A stretch of 64,000 nucleotides of DNA, from assembly GCA_947650365.1 (NCBI GenBank), contig OX393553.1:64821596-64885595 (forward strand). Direction: 5' to 3'. Below the pieces are notes generated by a model. It was not told the origin of the DNA and did no database searches. It saw only the letters and a list, made by a program, of their open reading frames with translations. The stretch is from Chamaelirium japonicum. Lineage: Eukaryota; Streptophyta; Magnoliopsida; Liliales; Melanthiaceae. This document shows, piece by piece, positions 24,671 to 35,623 of this stretch (its first letter is position 1; the number at the start of each line of letters is the position of its first letter). A program made the translations under genes and the position numbers.

Positions 24671-25139
24671 GAAAAATCACCGCAGTGGGAACCCAACCTC
24701 ACGGAGGTTCGATGGGTAGAAACAAACTGTAGTAGTGATTGAAAATAAGGAGCACTGAATAATGCTCCCGTCCCTATGACGTCAGTGCTTATTAAAAGCA
24801 AGGGGTAGGATGAGTGTAAAACTCTTAATAAGTCCAAGACCCATGAGGCGGGGTGTCGCCTTGCTCACACCCCTATTAGGACTTACCTATATGTATGTCG
24901 TTGTGAGGCCGCAACTCTGGGACCAGGGCTGCTCCCTAGAAACATAGAAGAAAAGATATATGCGCAAGGCCATTAATAGCGCAACCCGTTTAGAACCATC
25001 GAAAACTGTACTACGTGTACTACTTGTAGAAACCCGATAAATGAGGCTGGTTCAAGGCGTAGTCCACCAAGTCCTCACGGATGTATACAACTGTACTAAG
25101 TGGAGGTTCAAACCGGAAGGTACCTACACCTACTGCGTA

Positions 25140-26922
25140 TGTGCTTGAGTAATGATCTCAGTTATACAGTTTCTCGACTTGCTTCGTGTAATAACAGAAT
25201 TTCTGAATAGTTTAAGGATATAACTTCTAGACTTTGTTTATAGAACACCAAGATAGCTGCATCACTATTTTAAAAAATATAACATATTTATGATTGACCC
25301 TTATGTAAGTCAGAAATATTACCTGAATCTGCATAGCCAAGCAGGTTAGTCTGATCAATAAAATAATCTCAATTTAATACTTCCATGAAGATATCTTAAT
25401 ATGTATTTAATTATATTTCAGTGTCTACGAGTAGCTGCAATATTATATTTAGCAAGTATATTTTCAGAAAATGCTATGTCAGATCTAATGCATTGTGTTA
25501 AGTATAATACTGCCCCAATGACACATAAATATGGCACTTCAAGACCAAATATATCTTTGTTTTCTACTCTTGATCTAAATGGATCTCTTTCAATATCCAA
25601 AGGCTGAATGACTATAGGTATACTTAATGGATAATATTTTATACTAAATCTCTTCAAAAGTTTTTTAGTATAATTGGATTAATGGATCAAAGTTCCACTC
25701 TCCATATATGCTCGATCTTCAGGCCGATGCAAAACTTAGTTTTACTTAGGTCTTTCATTTTAAATAGTTAACAGTCTTTTTGAGCTCTTATAGAGTCCAT
25801 ATTATGTTGATACCATCAACATACACTACTACTATGAAAAATCCATTCAGGTATTTCTTTATTAATATACAAGGACATACGGGATCGTTTATATAATATT
25901 ATCTATGCATATATTTACTCAGACGATTATACCATAGTCTTTCAGATTGTTTTATCCCATACAACATATGTCATAATCTAATTGAGTATGTGCTTTTGAA
26001 CTTTGCTTCTAACAACTTAAATTCTTCAAGGATTTTTATATAGATTTCAGTGTCTAGATTTCTGTATGCAATCATTATGTCTATTAGCTTCATGTAGAGT
26101 TTTCATATATTATTAAGCTAATTAGATGAATATTATTGCATATATTATCGGAGAATAAGTTTCCTCGTGTAATCGATCCTAGGTTTCTACGAGAAACCTT
26201 GTGCACAAGTCATGCTTTATATCTTTGAATTTTATCATTTTTATTCCTCCGCCAAAGGAGCACCCATCTAAAACCTACTAGGTTTATTCCGGATGGTATT
26301 TGTACTATAGGTCCAAGTACTCCATATTTTTCAAGAAAATTCAGTTTCGCTTGAATAACACCTTCTCTATCTTGGTCATTCCTTTCTTTGTTGACATTCA
26401 TTGTTGCTATTTATATCATTACCCTTTGCTATTCAGTAGATATTGTATATATAAATATGTCATCGATGACTACTTTCTTTCGGTTCCAAATTTCTCCTGA
26501 ATATAAACAGAATATTGAGATTTCATTATTATTCGGTACTTGTACCATTTCCCTTGTCACTTCAAGGACCTAGGTCATAACCTCATTCAAAGCGTTATGT
26601 ATGGTTTCAGAAAAATTGAACCTTTGATTCCTAGTCACTTTAAGGATCTGGGGCATAATCTCGATCGGAGCATTATGCATCATCTCTTCCAGTGGCACTA
26701 CTTATGGAGTTTTCTTAGGGCATGATTTTTCACTTAACTTTTTCTTCTAGAGAGTTAAATCTTTGGAACCTATAGGTCTACCACGCTTCTAGCGTGCAAT
26801 GGACTTATTTGTTGCAGTGTTCAAATTCTGTCATTCTGGGATACTAATTCGAACTAGCACATTCATAGCTGGCACATGTGACTTTGTCACTCTAGCTACA
26901 ACATTAAATGTATCAAGTAAGT
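25140..26922 (-). pseudogene. decayed copia RT and RNase H (minus strand), left piece
   Basis: Minus-strand fragments recognisable as copia: RNase H-side sequence at 25657-25418 (LEVPYLCVIGAVLYLTQCIR, compare the usual VPYL-AIGALLYLA-CTRPDI), and RT N-terminal sequence at 26401-26210 (VGFRWVLLWRRNKNDKIQRY). Stops and frameshifts are frequent. A TRIM element (26923-27928) separates this piece from the integrase and gag part to its right. Confidence 0.75.
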
Positions 26923-27106
26923 TGTGACGACCAAGATCCAATAGGCCAATAGCCAAGAGCCAAGACTCCTGAGGCGGGAATGCCAAGATGGATGAGGTGA
27001 GGTGAGGTGTACAAGGCCATGAGTTAGCTCCACATCGCCTGGAGAGAAGGAGATCCTGAGCTACTTATATAATTTCCCCTCCCAACCATAGAAGACGCGT
27101 TCTAGG

Positions 27107-27160
27107 TGGTTCGATGGTAACCATGCTAGTGCAAAACCTTGAGGTTGAGGGTTCGAGTAC
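27107..27160 (+). other. tRNA-like A and B boxes in the TRIM LTR
   Basis: TGGTTCGATGG (27107-27117) fits the pol III A-box consensus at about 10 of 11 positions, and GGTTCGAGTAC (27150-27160) fits the B box at about 10 of 11. Their start-to-start spacing of 43 bp is that of a tRNA gene. The pair is conserved in the other LTR (27655-27665 and 27698-27708). No full tRNA cloverleaf is convincing, so this is a tRNA-like remnant, not a tRNA gene. Confidence 0.5.
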
Positions 27161-27240
27161 CCAAGAGACCAATAGAGGACAATATCTTGTGTTTGGGGGC
27201 TCACCACCTTTCCTACCAAGACGCGTTTTAAAACTATGCG

Positions 27241-27340
27241 CCGCTACGGATTTCGTAAGAACTCCGTAGTTAAGCGTGCTCGGGCGAGAGTAGTACCAGG
27301 ATGGGTGACCTCCCTGGGAAGTTCTCGTGCGGGCACGGGC
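27241..27340 (+). ncRNA. 5S rRNA-like domain in TRIM 5' LTR
   Basis: Matches plant 5S rRNA across agaactccgtagttaagcg, gctcgggcgagagtagtacc and aggatgggtgacctccctgg, covering the internal promoter elements (A box, intermediate element, C box). The first 40 bases of a true 5S gene are diverged and there is an extra C in the ctccctggg string. It is a captured 5S sequence in a retrotransposon, not a ribosomal gene. Confidence 0.88.
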
Positions 27341-27383
27341 AAAGCTGACAATATCTTGTGTGTTTGGGGCGGATGTTACAAAA

Positions 27384-27396
27384 TGGTATCAGAGCC
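27384..27396 (+). promoter_or_regulatory. primer-binding site of the TRIM
   Basis: tggtatcagagcc, a perfect initiator-Met-tRNA type site, three bases after the LTR end. Confidence 0.92.
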
Positions 27397-27460
27397 GGTT
27401 CTCCTCGCTATGGGGGGGTCTAACCCTATACGAGGACGTGTAGCCCTAAGGGGGGTGGAT

Positions 27461-27928
27461 TGTGACGACCAAGATCCAATAGGCCAATAGCCAAGAGCCA
27501 AGACTCCTGAGGTGGGAATGCCAAGATGGATGAGGTGATGTGAGGTGAGGTGAGGTGTACAAGGCCATGAGTTAGCCCCACATCGCCTGGAGAGAAGGAG
27601 ATCCTGAGCTACTTATATAATTTCCCCTCCCAAACATAGAAGACGTGTTCTAGGTGGTTCGATGGTAACTATGCTAGTGCAAAACCTTGAGGTTGAGGGT
27701 TCGAGTACCCAAGAGACCAATAGAGGACAATATCTTGTGTTTGGGGGCTCACCACCTTTCCTACCAAGACGCATTTTAAAACCGTGCGCCGCTATGGATT
27801 TCGTAAGAACTCCGTAGTTAAGTGTGCTCGGGCGAGAGTAGTACCAGGATGGGTGACCTCCCTGGGAAGTTCTCGTGCGGGCACGGGCAAAGCTGACAAT
27901 ATCTTGTGTGTTTGGGGCGGATGTTACA
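27461..27928 (+). repeat. Cassandra-like 3' LTR
   Basis: 468 bp, TGTGACGACC to GATGTTACA, preceded by a polypurine tract. Carries the same tRNA-like and 5S-like segments. Confidence 0.9.
27789..27888 (+). ncRNA. 5S rRNA-like domain in TRIM 3' LTR
   Basis: Second copy of the captured 5S sequence; differs from the first by isolated changes (ctatgg for ctacgg, agtgtgctc for agcgtgctc). Confidence 0.87.
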
Positions 27929-27933
27929 TAAGT

Positions 27934-30700
27934 TGTTTGCAATTTTCGGTAGATACATAATTCTTCTAACTTCGTATTTATATTGAAAATTCCTAGAGTC
28001 TAGATGAGACAGAATAGAAGTATTCTACGATAGTTCATGTTGTTCTTCTAGAATACCCATGTTCTTATCTCCTCTTAACGGCAAGAATTCTGACTCATCG
28101 AAGTGATAATCCATAATCCTTACGAAAAATAGATTACCGATTAATAATTCTAGATATTTAATTATAGACGATGATTCAATAGAAACTGATATAAATACCT
28201 AATCTTCGTTGGGGACCCATTTTAGTTCTCTTTGGTGGCGAGATAGAAAATTATACTGTACAACCAAATTTTCGCAAATGCGAGATATTAGGTTGGCTTT
28301 CTGATACCAAACAAGTAGAAATATTTTATAGTAGGCTATGATTATAAGCTAAATAAGAATTGCACCATGCAGTATGGCATGCCCTCAAGTAATAATGGAA
28401 AGTCTAGATTACATTAAGAGTGGCCTAGCTATCAGTTGAAGGTGTTAAATAAGAGACTCTGAAACCAATTTGGGTATGAACATGGGAAACATAATATTCT
28501 ATATCAATTTATATTGATGAACAGAAATCATCAAAGGCTTGGGAAGGTAAAATCAGTGATATTATCTAATCTAATAGATTATATAGGATGGTCTGAAGAA
28601 TGAGTTCTAACTTGATAATCTGGGTAAACAGTCCAACAAAAGCTAGGTTTCTAGTGGACAAAAGATAGACATGTGACCATCTGATTGAGGCATCTAAAAT
28701 TATTATATAGTATCTAAAATGGTCCACTAAAGAGGTGTATAGGTCTATAAATATCATCTTGTATCCTATGAGGAAAAGTTGGTGACTCAGAGGTTATTCA
28801 TAAAAGATGGTCAATAGAGTTGTCTATGACCCTCTTAAGCATATATGATGTAGAATGACCAAGTCGGTCATACCAATGGTTTATGATTATAGGGTCTTTA
28901 AGTTTCTAGATTACCAAAGACTTCTCATTCATAATGAGCTTCTGGCTCCTAATTGCATGAGATCTAACTAACCCAATACAAGTGTAATATATCCATATTG
29001 AGAGGGTGGCGAATATTTATAATGTAAACTTCAAGTTTACTTCATTTTTGTGTTTTGATATTGTATTCATTCATACAAATGTCTTTGAAGCTCAGTAAGG
29101 TTCTTCTAGAACTACTTAAGCACAAAGCATTTTGGATAGGTAAATGGGTACCATTTGATAACACAAGATTGACTCTTCCAGAGCCTTCTATCATTTGTAT
29201 ATGTATAGTTATGGTTAACGCATTATGAAGCTATATCATCTAGACCTTTATTATTTATTGTAAAGTCCATCATCAATATCTATATAGAATTATGAGGGCT
29301 TTTAACTAGGTACAATCGGGAGTATCGTCTAGATTATCTATATCATCAAAATTGTAAATCATGTTTGCCTTCATGGTCTTTTGGGAACTCTAGTACAGTT
29401 CCATATTTTTCTTCGATGCATGACAGGTGCATGACCAATGATCTATGCCTCCACACCTGTAATAAGCTTCTTGTGGTGTGTTTGTAGGTGGTAGATTTTT
29501 TATGGAAGGAGCATGTCACATCGAACTTTTGATTTTTTAAAATTTATAGCATTTTGTGGATTATACCCACCTCTTTTAGGGTCGTTATATTTTGCTCAAT
29601 CATTATAACCATCTCTTCTAGGGTGGCTACCTCTTCCGGAGTAGTTATTACGGACTCCTATATCACGACTCTTGCCTCGATATTTGTGATATCATTCATT
29701 GACATTTGCCTCAGGCAGTGTTGTGGCCCTAGTGGGCTTGGAGATATGATTTTACATCAGAACTTTATTATTTTCTTCTACAACTTAGAAGACCGAGATG
29801 ACATCAGCGAACTTTAAGAAGTTATGCTCATTATACTGCTGCTGCAGGAGCACGTTCATGGTGTGAAAAACAAAAAGTGTCTTGTCAATCATTTGACTAT
29901 CATTGACAATTTCTTCGTATAATTTTGAACATGAGATTACATGGAGTATTACTAAGTTATATTCTGATATCGATTTATAATCATAGGTTAATCCACTCAT
30001 CTCTGGTCGTTGGGAGCATGACCATCCTCTGGTAGTCATACTTATCCCTCAAGAACTTCCATAGGGCCAGGGGTATACCTCGGTTAGGTATTCATTATTG
30101 AGGTCATAATGGGGGGATGACATAATAAGATTAATCCTTAGCTTTTTCTTCAAGAGTAAGTTGATTTTCTTCCTCGATTGCAATCCCTAGTTTCTTCAAT
30201 TATAATTGAAGAGTGACACCTAGACGCCAGACTAAATAATTCTAGTCACTGACTTCAAGGGCCTCGAATTCTAATTAGGATTTGTATGGAATTCTAAGCA
30301 TTGCATAATCAGAAAATCGATTAAAACTACTGGATTCTAGGATCCTATATGTTTTGGGGACTACTGGTCCTCTATACTATGAAAAATCTTGTTACAAGGT
30401 ATCCGTGGCCTTATTGTGCTGTCTTGGCAGACTAGGGCCAAGCTTATACAAGGCTATGGATGAAGGCACAATATTATGTTTGTACTGACAATAGTCAAAA
30501 CTATTGTTAACTAATCAGAATAAGATTAATCCATACTATCAAATGATATACAAGGTAAAGATACTATATCAATTTTGAATTATGAAGCAAAGATATGTCC
30601 AATAGATAAACTTGCATTAATAATTTAATTAAATAAAATATCTATCCATTACATTCTTATAAACAGTAATAAGATGCAAACCAATTTGAGTTTATAAAAT
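27934..30700 (-). pseudogene. decayed copia integrase, protease and gag (minus strand), right piece
   Basis: Read right to left: gag at 30039-29785 (MTTRGWSCSQRPEMSGLTYD, then YKSISEYN and NVLLQQQYNEHNFLKF, a copia gag signature), a zinc knuckle near 29470-29400 (YRCGGIDHWSCTC), a degraded protease, then integrase core at 28757-28566 (DHFRYYIIILDASIRWSHVYL, compare HFRYFM-LID-STRWSHV). The same lineage continues left of the TRIM as RT and RNase H, so 30.1-25.1 kb is one element split by the TRIM. Heavily mutated. Confidence 0.75.
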
Positions 30701-31260
30701 TGGATCATAACAGTGTGTCCGGAACTGTCCAACTAGCCAATATCTATATTTGAATCGTCTAGATCCGGTCTAGATCGAGTCCACGATCACATAACTAAAA
30801 TCGATGGTCCATATTAAACATGCATTAAAATATTTAAATTAATAAAATCAGACCATATCGATGAGTCTGGAACAGTTCAAATACTCAAGAACCATGTATG
30901 GATAATTGAAAACGGATCTATATTGGACTCGGAATCACAATATCAAATTTAAATAATCCAGATTAAATAGTTCGAATTTGTAAAATAGGACCGTACCGAT
31001 GAGTCCGGAACAATCTAAAAAGTTAAGATCCATATTTGGATCATCTAGATCGAGGCTAAATCGGGTCCACAATCACACAACTTAAATCCAATGATCCAGA
31101 TTAAACATATATTAAATAGTTCGAATTGATAAGATCGGACCGTATTGGTGTATCTGGAATGGTCCTAATAGTCAAGATGTATACTTGGATCGATCAGATC
31201 GGACCAAGAGCATGCCCACAATCACAGAATAAAAACTGACAGTCTTGATTAAATCAAACA
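30701..31260. repeat. about 140-bp imperfect tandem repeat, four units
   Basis: The string gga(c/t)c(g/a)ta...gatgagtc(c/t)ggaac recurs starting near 30703, 30851, 30986 and 31136, followed each time by a cacaatcaca(c/t)aact-type and a ttaaacat-type segment. Units are about 135-150 bp and diverged. They may belong to the leader or LTR of the decayed copia to the left. Confidence 0.7.
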
Positions 31261-31284
31261 GTTAAATATATGTGAATGCATATA

Positions 31285-31490
31285 AAGCTGGGCGGGTCGG
31301 GTATGTAAAAGTCTGGTCGGGCCTGCTACTAATACAGATCGGGTCTGTAATAAAATAGCCGGGTTGTGTCTGTATTAACCACAGTCAGATTGGGTCTGTA
31401 TTAATACAGTCGGATCGGGTCTACTGTATAAGCAGTACGGTCTGGTCTGTGATATAAGCAGTCGGGTTGGGTTTGCTGCTAAAGTGGCAG
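31285..31490. repeat. cgggtc(t)gta-type simple repeat
   Basis: Short repeats of the form cgggtctgtattaa/cggatcgggtctac. Similar in flavour to the GGGTCGGGT hAT-type elements, but without their termini. Confidence 0.5.
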
Positions 31491-31523
31491 ATGCGGGTGC
31501 AAATTTTGGCCAAAACCCCGCAA

Positions 31524-31885
31524 TGGGACCCACCAGCTCTGCCTGGGGGACCACAGAGGCAACAGCGAGACCCACTAGCCCTGCGTGGGGGTCCACAGAG
31601 GCGACATCGGGACCCACCAACCTTGCCTAGGGGTCCACAGAGGCAACAACAGAACCCACCAGCCCTGCCTGGGGGGTCCACAGAGGCAACAGCGGGACCC
31701 ACCAGCCCTGCCTGGGGGTCCACAGAGGCGACAACGGGACCCACCAGCTCTGCCTGTGGGGTCCACAAAGGTGACAGCGAAACCCACCAGCCCTGCCTGG
31801 GGGTCCATAGAGGCGACAGCGGGACCCACAAGCCTTGCCTGGGGTTCCACAGAGACAACTGTGGGACCCACCAGCCGTCTGCCGA
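31524..31885. repeat. 43-bp minisatellite, about 8 units
   Basis: The unit gggacccaccagccctgcct plus gggggtccacagaggcaacagc repeats at about 31524, 31567, 31609, 31652, 31695, 31736, 31780, 31821 and 31864 (last partial). The roughly 100-170-residue frames here on both strands are just translations of this repeat; since the period is not always 43, the frames are not conserved and I do not call a protein. Confidence 0.92.
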
Positions 31886-33090
31886 AACTCGAAAGATGGC
31901 AGTAGAAACCGCATTCTACCACATTTTCTTTCCAAAACACTCTATAAATAGCAGACCCTACAAACGTAAGGGATCGTCTGATTTCTGATTCAGACTTCTG
32001 AAAAAACCCAGAGCTTAGACATCCCCACACATCGATCTTCTATACAAAGAGACATCAGTGACACTCGGCTTGTCGAGGTCACTACGATTCAAGTGTTAGT
32101 GAATTTAGGTTGCTCGTTATAGCACGGAGACATATGCTTCGGCTGAACTTCGAGATCACATCTCGTGTTAGCAATCTATAAACCGTTCAGAAGTTCAACT
32201 CAAAGACATCGACCTCCAAACCTGTAGACTAGACATACATTTGATCAGACCTTCGACTCGACTCGATTGACTAGTTGGGCGGAGTTTTCGGATCGGCACG
32301 GAGATCATCCCCCAAAGCAGACGGGTCAGTTGAGTTAAAGTTGGGTTCAAAACTTAAAATCCAAAACGATAAACACTGTTTATCTTCTTCGTCGGTTTCG
32401 GGGAAACCTAAACGACCACCCCACGTGCACACGCCACCACCGCTCACGTACAGGCCGCTGCCGCCGATGGCGCAAACCGTTGTATCGCGTGCGCAGGCCA
32501 CAGTCAACTGCCGCTGGTCACGCACCGGGGTTTGCGCTAGCTGTTGCTGAGCACAAGCGATACCCGCCACCCGCCACAGCATTCTCGTGCAGGCCGCCAC
32601 AGCATGCTCGTGCAGGCCGCCGCCTCCTTATGCTGCTGGAAGAGGTGATGCTTGGGCTGCTATACCTCGCGCAGAGCCTGTCGGCATCATACTCGCCGAC
32701 CCGGAGGTTCCGACCACCGATTGGTCATGAGGATGGCCCACGGTGGACGAGCTGGAGTGGATTGCGACAAGCAGAAACAAAAGCTAGCAACATGAAAATC
32801 TCCGACGAGATCCGTTCTCGCCGGAGTCGAAGAGCGATCAATGGCGTACCTGGAGTGGATTGATGCCGCTTTGATTCGGCTTATCGTCGCCGTGTAGTTG
32901 CGAGGTTTGCCATGCTGCGAGGTTCTTCATTGCACCGTTTGTCGCCATGAGATTCACCATCACGAAACTCGTCGTTGTGATGCTCCGTCGCTCTCTGATC
33001 TCTATCTTCTCTCTTGTTTCTCTCTCTGTTCTCTTCTCATTTTTTTTTCCTTTTTCGTTCTCTCTTCTCTTTCTTCTTGCTACAGGATCG
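31886..33090. other. no gene recognised; candidate promoter sequence
   Basis: A TATA-like ctctataaatagc at about 31940 lies just after the minisatellite and could be a retrotransposon promoter. Downstream frames (for example 32480-32863) are GC-rich without a domain I recognise. A pyrimidine-rich tract is at about 32995-33080. Confidence 0.4.
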
Positions 33091-33097
33091 GCCGGCT

Positions 33098-33117
33098 CGA
33101 TGAGCTCGTGCTGATAA
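33098..33117 (-). promoter_or_regulatory. possible half-tRNA primer-binding site
   Basis: The plus strand gagctcgtgctgataatgtg reads on the minus strand as cacattatcagcacgagctc. Copia elements of some lineages use a primer-binding site of the form TTATCAGCACGA, complementary to the anticodon arm of initiator Met-tRNA. If real, an LTR lies to the right and internal sequence to the left, the same orientation as the decayed copia at 25.1-30.7 kb. Confidence 0.4.
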
Positions 33118-33313
33118 TGTGTTTTGAGAGACGGGAGATATGAGAGATCAAAACCGTGCCCCATCCTTAAGGCCATATATTATTTATAGGGTGAATTAAT
33201 TTAGGACCCACGTAAACCCTAGAAAACTCTAATCCAGAGGGAGATCTGATGGTGGACAACCACCAGATCAAACGATCTCATAACAAAAAACACAATTTGC
33301 TCACCAAAAAAAA

Positions 33314-33496
33314 GAGTAATGCTAGCTATTTGAACAATATGAAGGTTTGGCAATCACATTGACAAATCAGACCCATAGAGTGGGGGCGGGCCTGTTTGGT
33401 GTGAATGCTGATGCACTGACATAGGCCCCGCTACCACTTCATTGGTCTGTTTTGTCAATGAGATTGTCAAAAAAAATTGTTCAAATATCATTACTC
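33314..33496. mobile_element. MITE with GAGTAATG...CATTACTC ends
   Basis: 183 bp. The left end gagtaatgctagctatttga and the right end tcaaatatcattactc form an imperfect inverted repeat, followed inside by caat.../...attg. It is flanked by A runs, so the target duplication is not readable. No coding sequence. Confidence 0.75.
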
Positions 33497-33613
33497 AAAA
33501 AAAAAAAAAAAACTCATGGTGAAGCATGAACACTAAGCCTCACGCCGTCACACGACCCCGACCATGACCTTACCCATCAATGCTTTACGACATCATGCAA
33601 TCGTACATGCAGT

Positions 33614-34823
33614 CATGGGCGGAGCGACATAGGGGCGAGGGGGGGCAGCTGCCCCCCCTGAAAATCAGGAAAATCTTACTGTTTTGTGATTGGGTCACAT
33701 AGTCGCATATACTTGCTGTTTTGTGATTGGGTCACGTAGCCGCACCTACCGCTCGGGATTGAAAAGGAAATAGGATTTCTTTTTGTGAAATATGGTAATG
33801 GGATCGTAACAGCCACTCCGGCTTGCTCGGGATTGAAAACCAAAAAAACAAAACACCCGCTCGTCCCGCTAGGATGCCGATATGCCGCTTGGAAATCCAC
33901 CCCCATGCCCCTATTGGCTATTGGCCCTATACTTGCTGTTTTGTGAATTGGATCACATAGGCTCTTGAATAGGACTTGAAAAAGGAAGTATGGAATTGTA
34001 ACAGCCGCTCGGGATTGAAAAAAAAAAAACCTTAACAAACTGGCGCTCGGGATGCCGATCTACCGCTCGGGAATCCAAGATTTTGTTTTTTTGCAATTGG
34101 GAATCCAAGATCGAAATAGCTCGATTTGTTATGTGATCGACTTCGACGACTTGTATGGAGCTACAATATAAAGTTGCAAGCCATCCACAGAATCACCAAA
34201 ATCTCCTTACTACCGCTCGGGATCAAAGCCCCAGCCCTAGATTTCTCTCTTTCCGGTTATCGAACGACGAGACGAGTAAGGACTAAGGAGGTGAGAATCT
34301 CGAGTCAATGACAGGCAACATCCATAGTTTCTCTTTCTCATTGCTAGTGTTTTGAATTTTTTTTTTTGCGTCAATAAGCAAAACATTTTGATTAGTTTTT
34401 TATTTTGATTAACTAGTGTTTTGATATATTTTTGTTTTGATTTTGATATTTTAAATTCCTCCTCTAAATTCATATTTTGATTAATTTTTGTAAAATCTTC
34501 CTTGCAGACTTGCAGTAGCCAGTAGGGATCTGAGTCATCTAATCATTCGTGGAGGTCGCCGAATTTGAGTTGGAGAAGGTAAACCCCTATCCCACATCAC
34601 AACTAAGAGTTTATTTTACTTTTTATTAATTTTTTTTTTTTGTATTTTGCATCTTCTTCTCCTCTTAAATAACGGTTGCAACGAATCTACTCTCCTCCCA
34701 AGTCCTAACTCTCAACTTTCAAATTTTGTTCAATAATAAAACAAATATTTTTTTTTGTCTTCTATTATTGATAGAAAATTTAATTTTGCCCCCCCCTTCA
34801 AGAAAATCCTGGCTCCGCCCCTG
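33614..34823. mobile_element. non-autonomous hAT element, 1.2 kb
   Basis: Flanked by the perfect 8-bp direct repeat CATGCAGT (33606-33613 and 34824-34831). The ends are CATGGGCGGAG and CTCCGCCCCTG, close to the CAGGGGCGGAGC-type termini of plant hAT elements (one base off at the left). The interior has the C-rich sub-terminal tracts typical of this group and no transposase; the two frames seen inside (33676-34038 minus, 34237-34473 minus) resemble nothing known to me. Confidence 0.85.
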
Positions 34824-34959
34824 CATGCAGTGACGATGTGACGGTATTGATAAGAGCAAAAAATATTGATAAGACCAGTATCCGCATCTGCATCACGACT
34901 AAGAAAGATATTAATAAGAGCAAAAAATATTTTTTTAATATAATTTTTGAACTCATCGA

Positions 34960-35103
34960 TACAAATTCTTGGAGCTGCCTCTACTCGTGCGCAACATGGT
35001 GCAGCTCCCGAGCTCTAATACCACTTGTGGTCCCCTAGACTGTTGGATACCCCCCCTCCCCCCCCCCCCCCGCAACAAAAAAAAAAATTCAGCTTGTGAG
35101 GGT
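34960..35103. repeat. fragment of the repeat also seen at 8881-9210
   Basis: gcgcaacatggtgcagctcc and gagctctaataccacttgtg match 8996-9047, followed by the same C run. The gctctaatacca string is a near match to a reversed primer-binding site. Confidence 0.6.
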
Positions 35104-35577
35104 TGTTGGGTTTTGGCTCGACTTCACCCAGCTGGTCTTAAGCTTGGTCGAGCTAGTGGGTAATAAGTCAGGCTCAGAGATATGTGGTTAATTAATCTTG
35201 AACCAACCCTAATCCTACAGGTGTCAGGATTAGATCTAGGGTTTGAGAGGGTATGGGTCCCAACTCTAGTGCAACGGGGATGGGTTATACCTTACACACC
35301 CAATTAGTAGACTTGAACCCATTGGAGACCCAAAGGGTAAAGATGGATGCAGTCTACTGGGATTGAAAGGGGGTGGTGCCGATCCTCTCTCCTATCCGAT
35401 CGATCCTATCCCGTGCAAAACCGTGAGGAGAGAGAAAGAGAGAAAGAGAGAGAGAGATCGCAACAAGTGTAATCCCCCCTTTGGTCCGTCCACAGCAAAA
35501 CCGAGAGAAGAGAGAGTGCGGCCAGATAGGTCCGACTCCCCCCTCCCCTACATTCATCTCTTGCCCGAGAGTAAGAT

Positions 35578-35623
<46 letters not shown>

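Larger units (their letters stand above)
18550..25139 (+). mobile_element. Ty1/copia element, second unit of the tandem array, 3' LTR missing
   Basis: Nearly the same sequence as unit 1, starting with an LTR at 18550 and ending at about 25139 in cctactgcgta, equivalent to 18460 in unit 1. The last roughly 90 bp of internal sequence, the polypurine tract and a third LTR are absent; decayed copia sequence of a different family follows directly. A hAT-type element interrupts the integrase at 21821-22351. Seven in-frame stops (20349, 21153, 22706, 23522, 23576, 24221, 24338) make it non-coding. Confidence 0.92.
26923..27380 (+). repeat. Cassandra-like 5' LTR
   Basis: 458 bp. A TATA-like ttatataat at about 27065 precedes a tRNA-like segment and then the 5S-like domain. 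The 3' LTR is 10 bp longer, mainly because of extra gaggt units near 27535-27557, and otherwise differs at a few single bases. Confidence 0.9.
26923..27928 (+). mobile_element. Cassandra-like TRIM retrotransposon, complete
   Basis: 1006 bp, flanked by the 5-bp target duplication TAAGT (26918-26922 and 27929-27933). Two LTRs (26923-27380 and 27461-27928) start TGTGACGACC and end GATGTTACA. The 80-bp interior is only a primer-binding site (tggtatcagagcc, 27384) and a polypurine tract (aaggggggtgga, about 27448-27459). Each LTR carries a 5S rRNA-like domain, the defining feature of Cassandra elements. No protein is encoded, so movement must depend on enzymes from other elements. It is inserted in the decayed minus-strand copia. 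Confidence 0.93.

Noticed and set aside
27241..27888. Two 5S rRNA genes in tandem
   Set aside because: The 5' 40 bases are diverged, each copy lies inside a TRIM LTR, and flanks show a 5-bp retrotransposon duplication.
28285..28300. Primer-binding-site-like ttctgatacca inside the decayed copia
   Set aside because: It lies within the integrase-RT part of a minus-strand element with no LTR edge next to it; likely chance.
31421..32030. Several 100-170-residue Gly/Pro/Cys-rich frames on both strands
   Set aside because: They are translations of the 43-bp minisatellite in all frames; no start context, domain or consistent frame.
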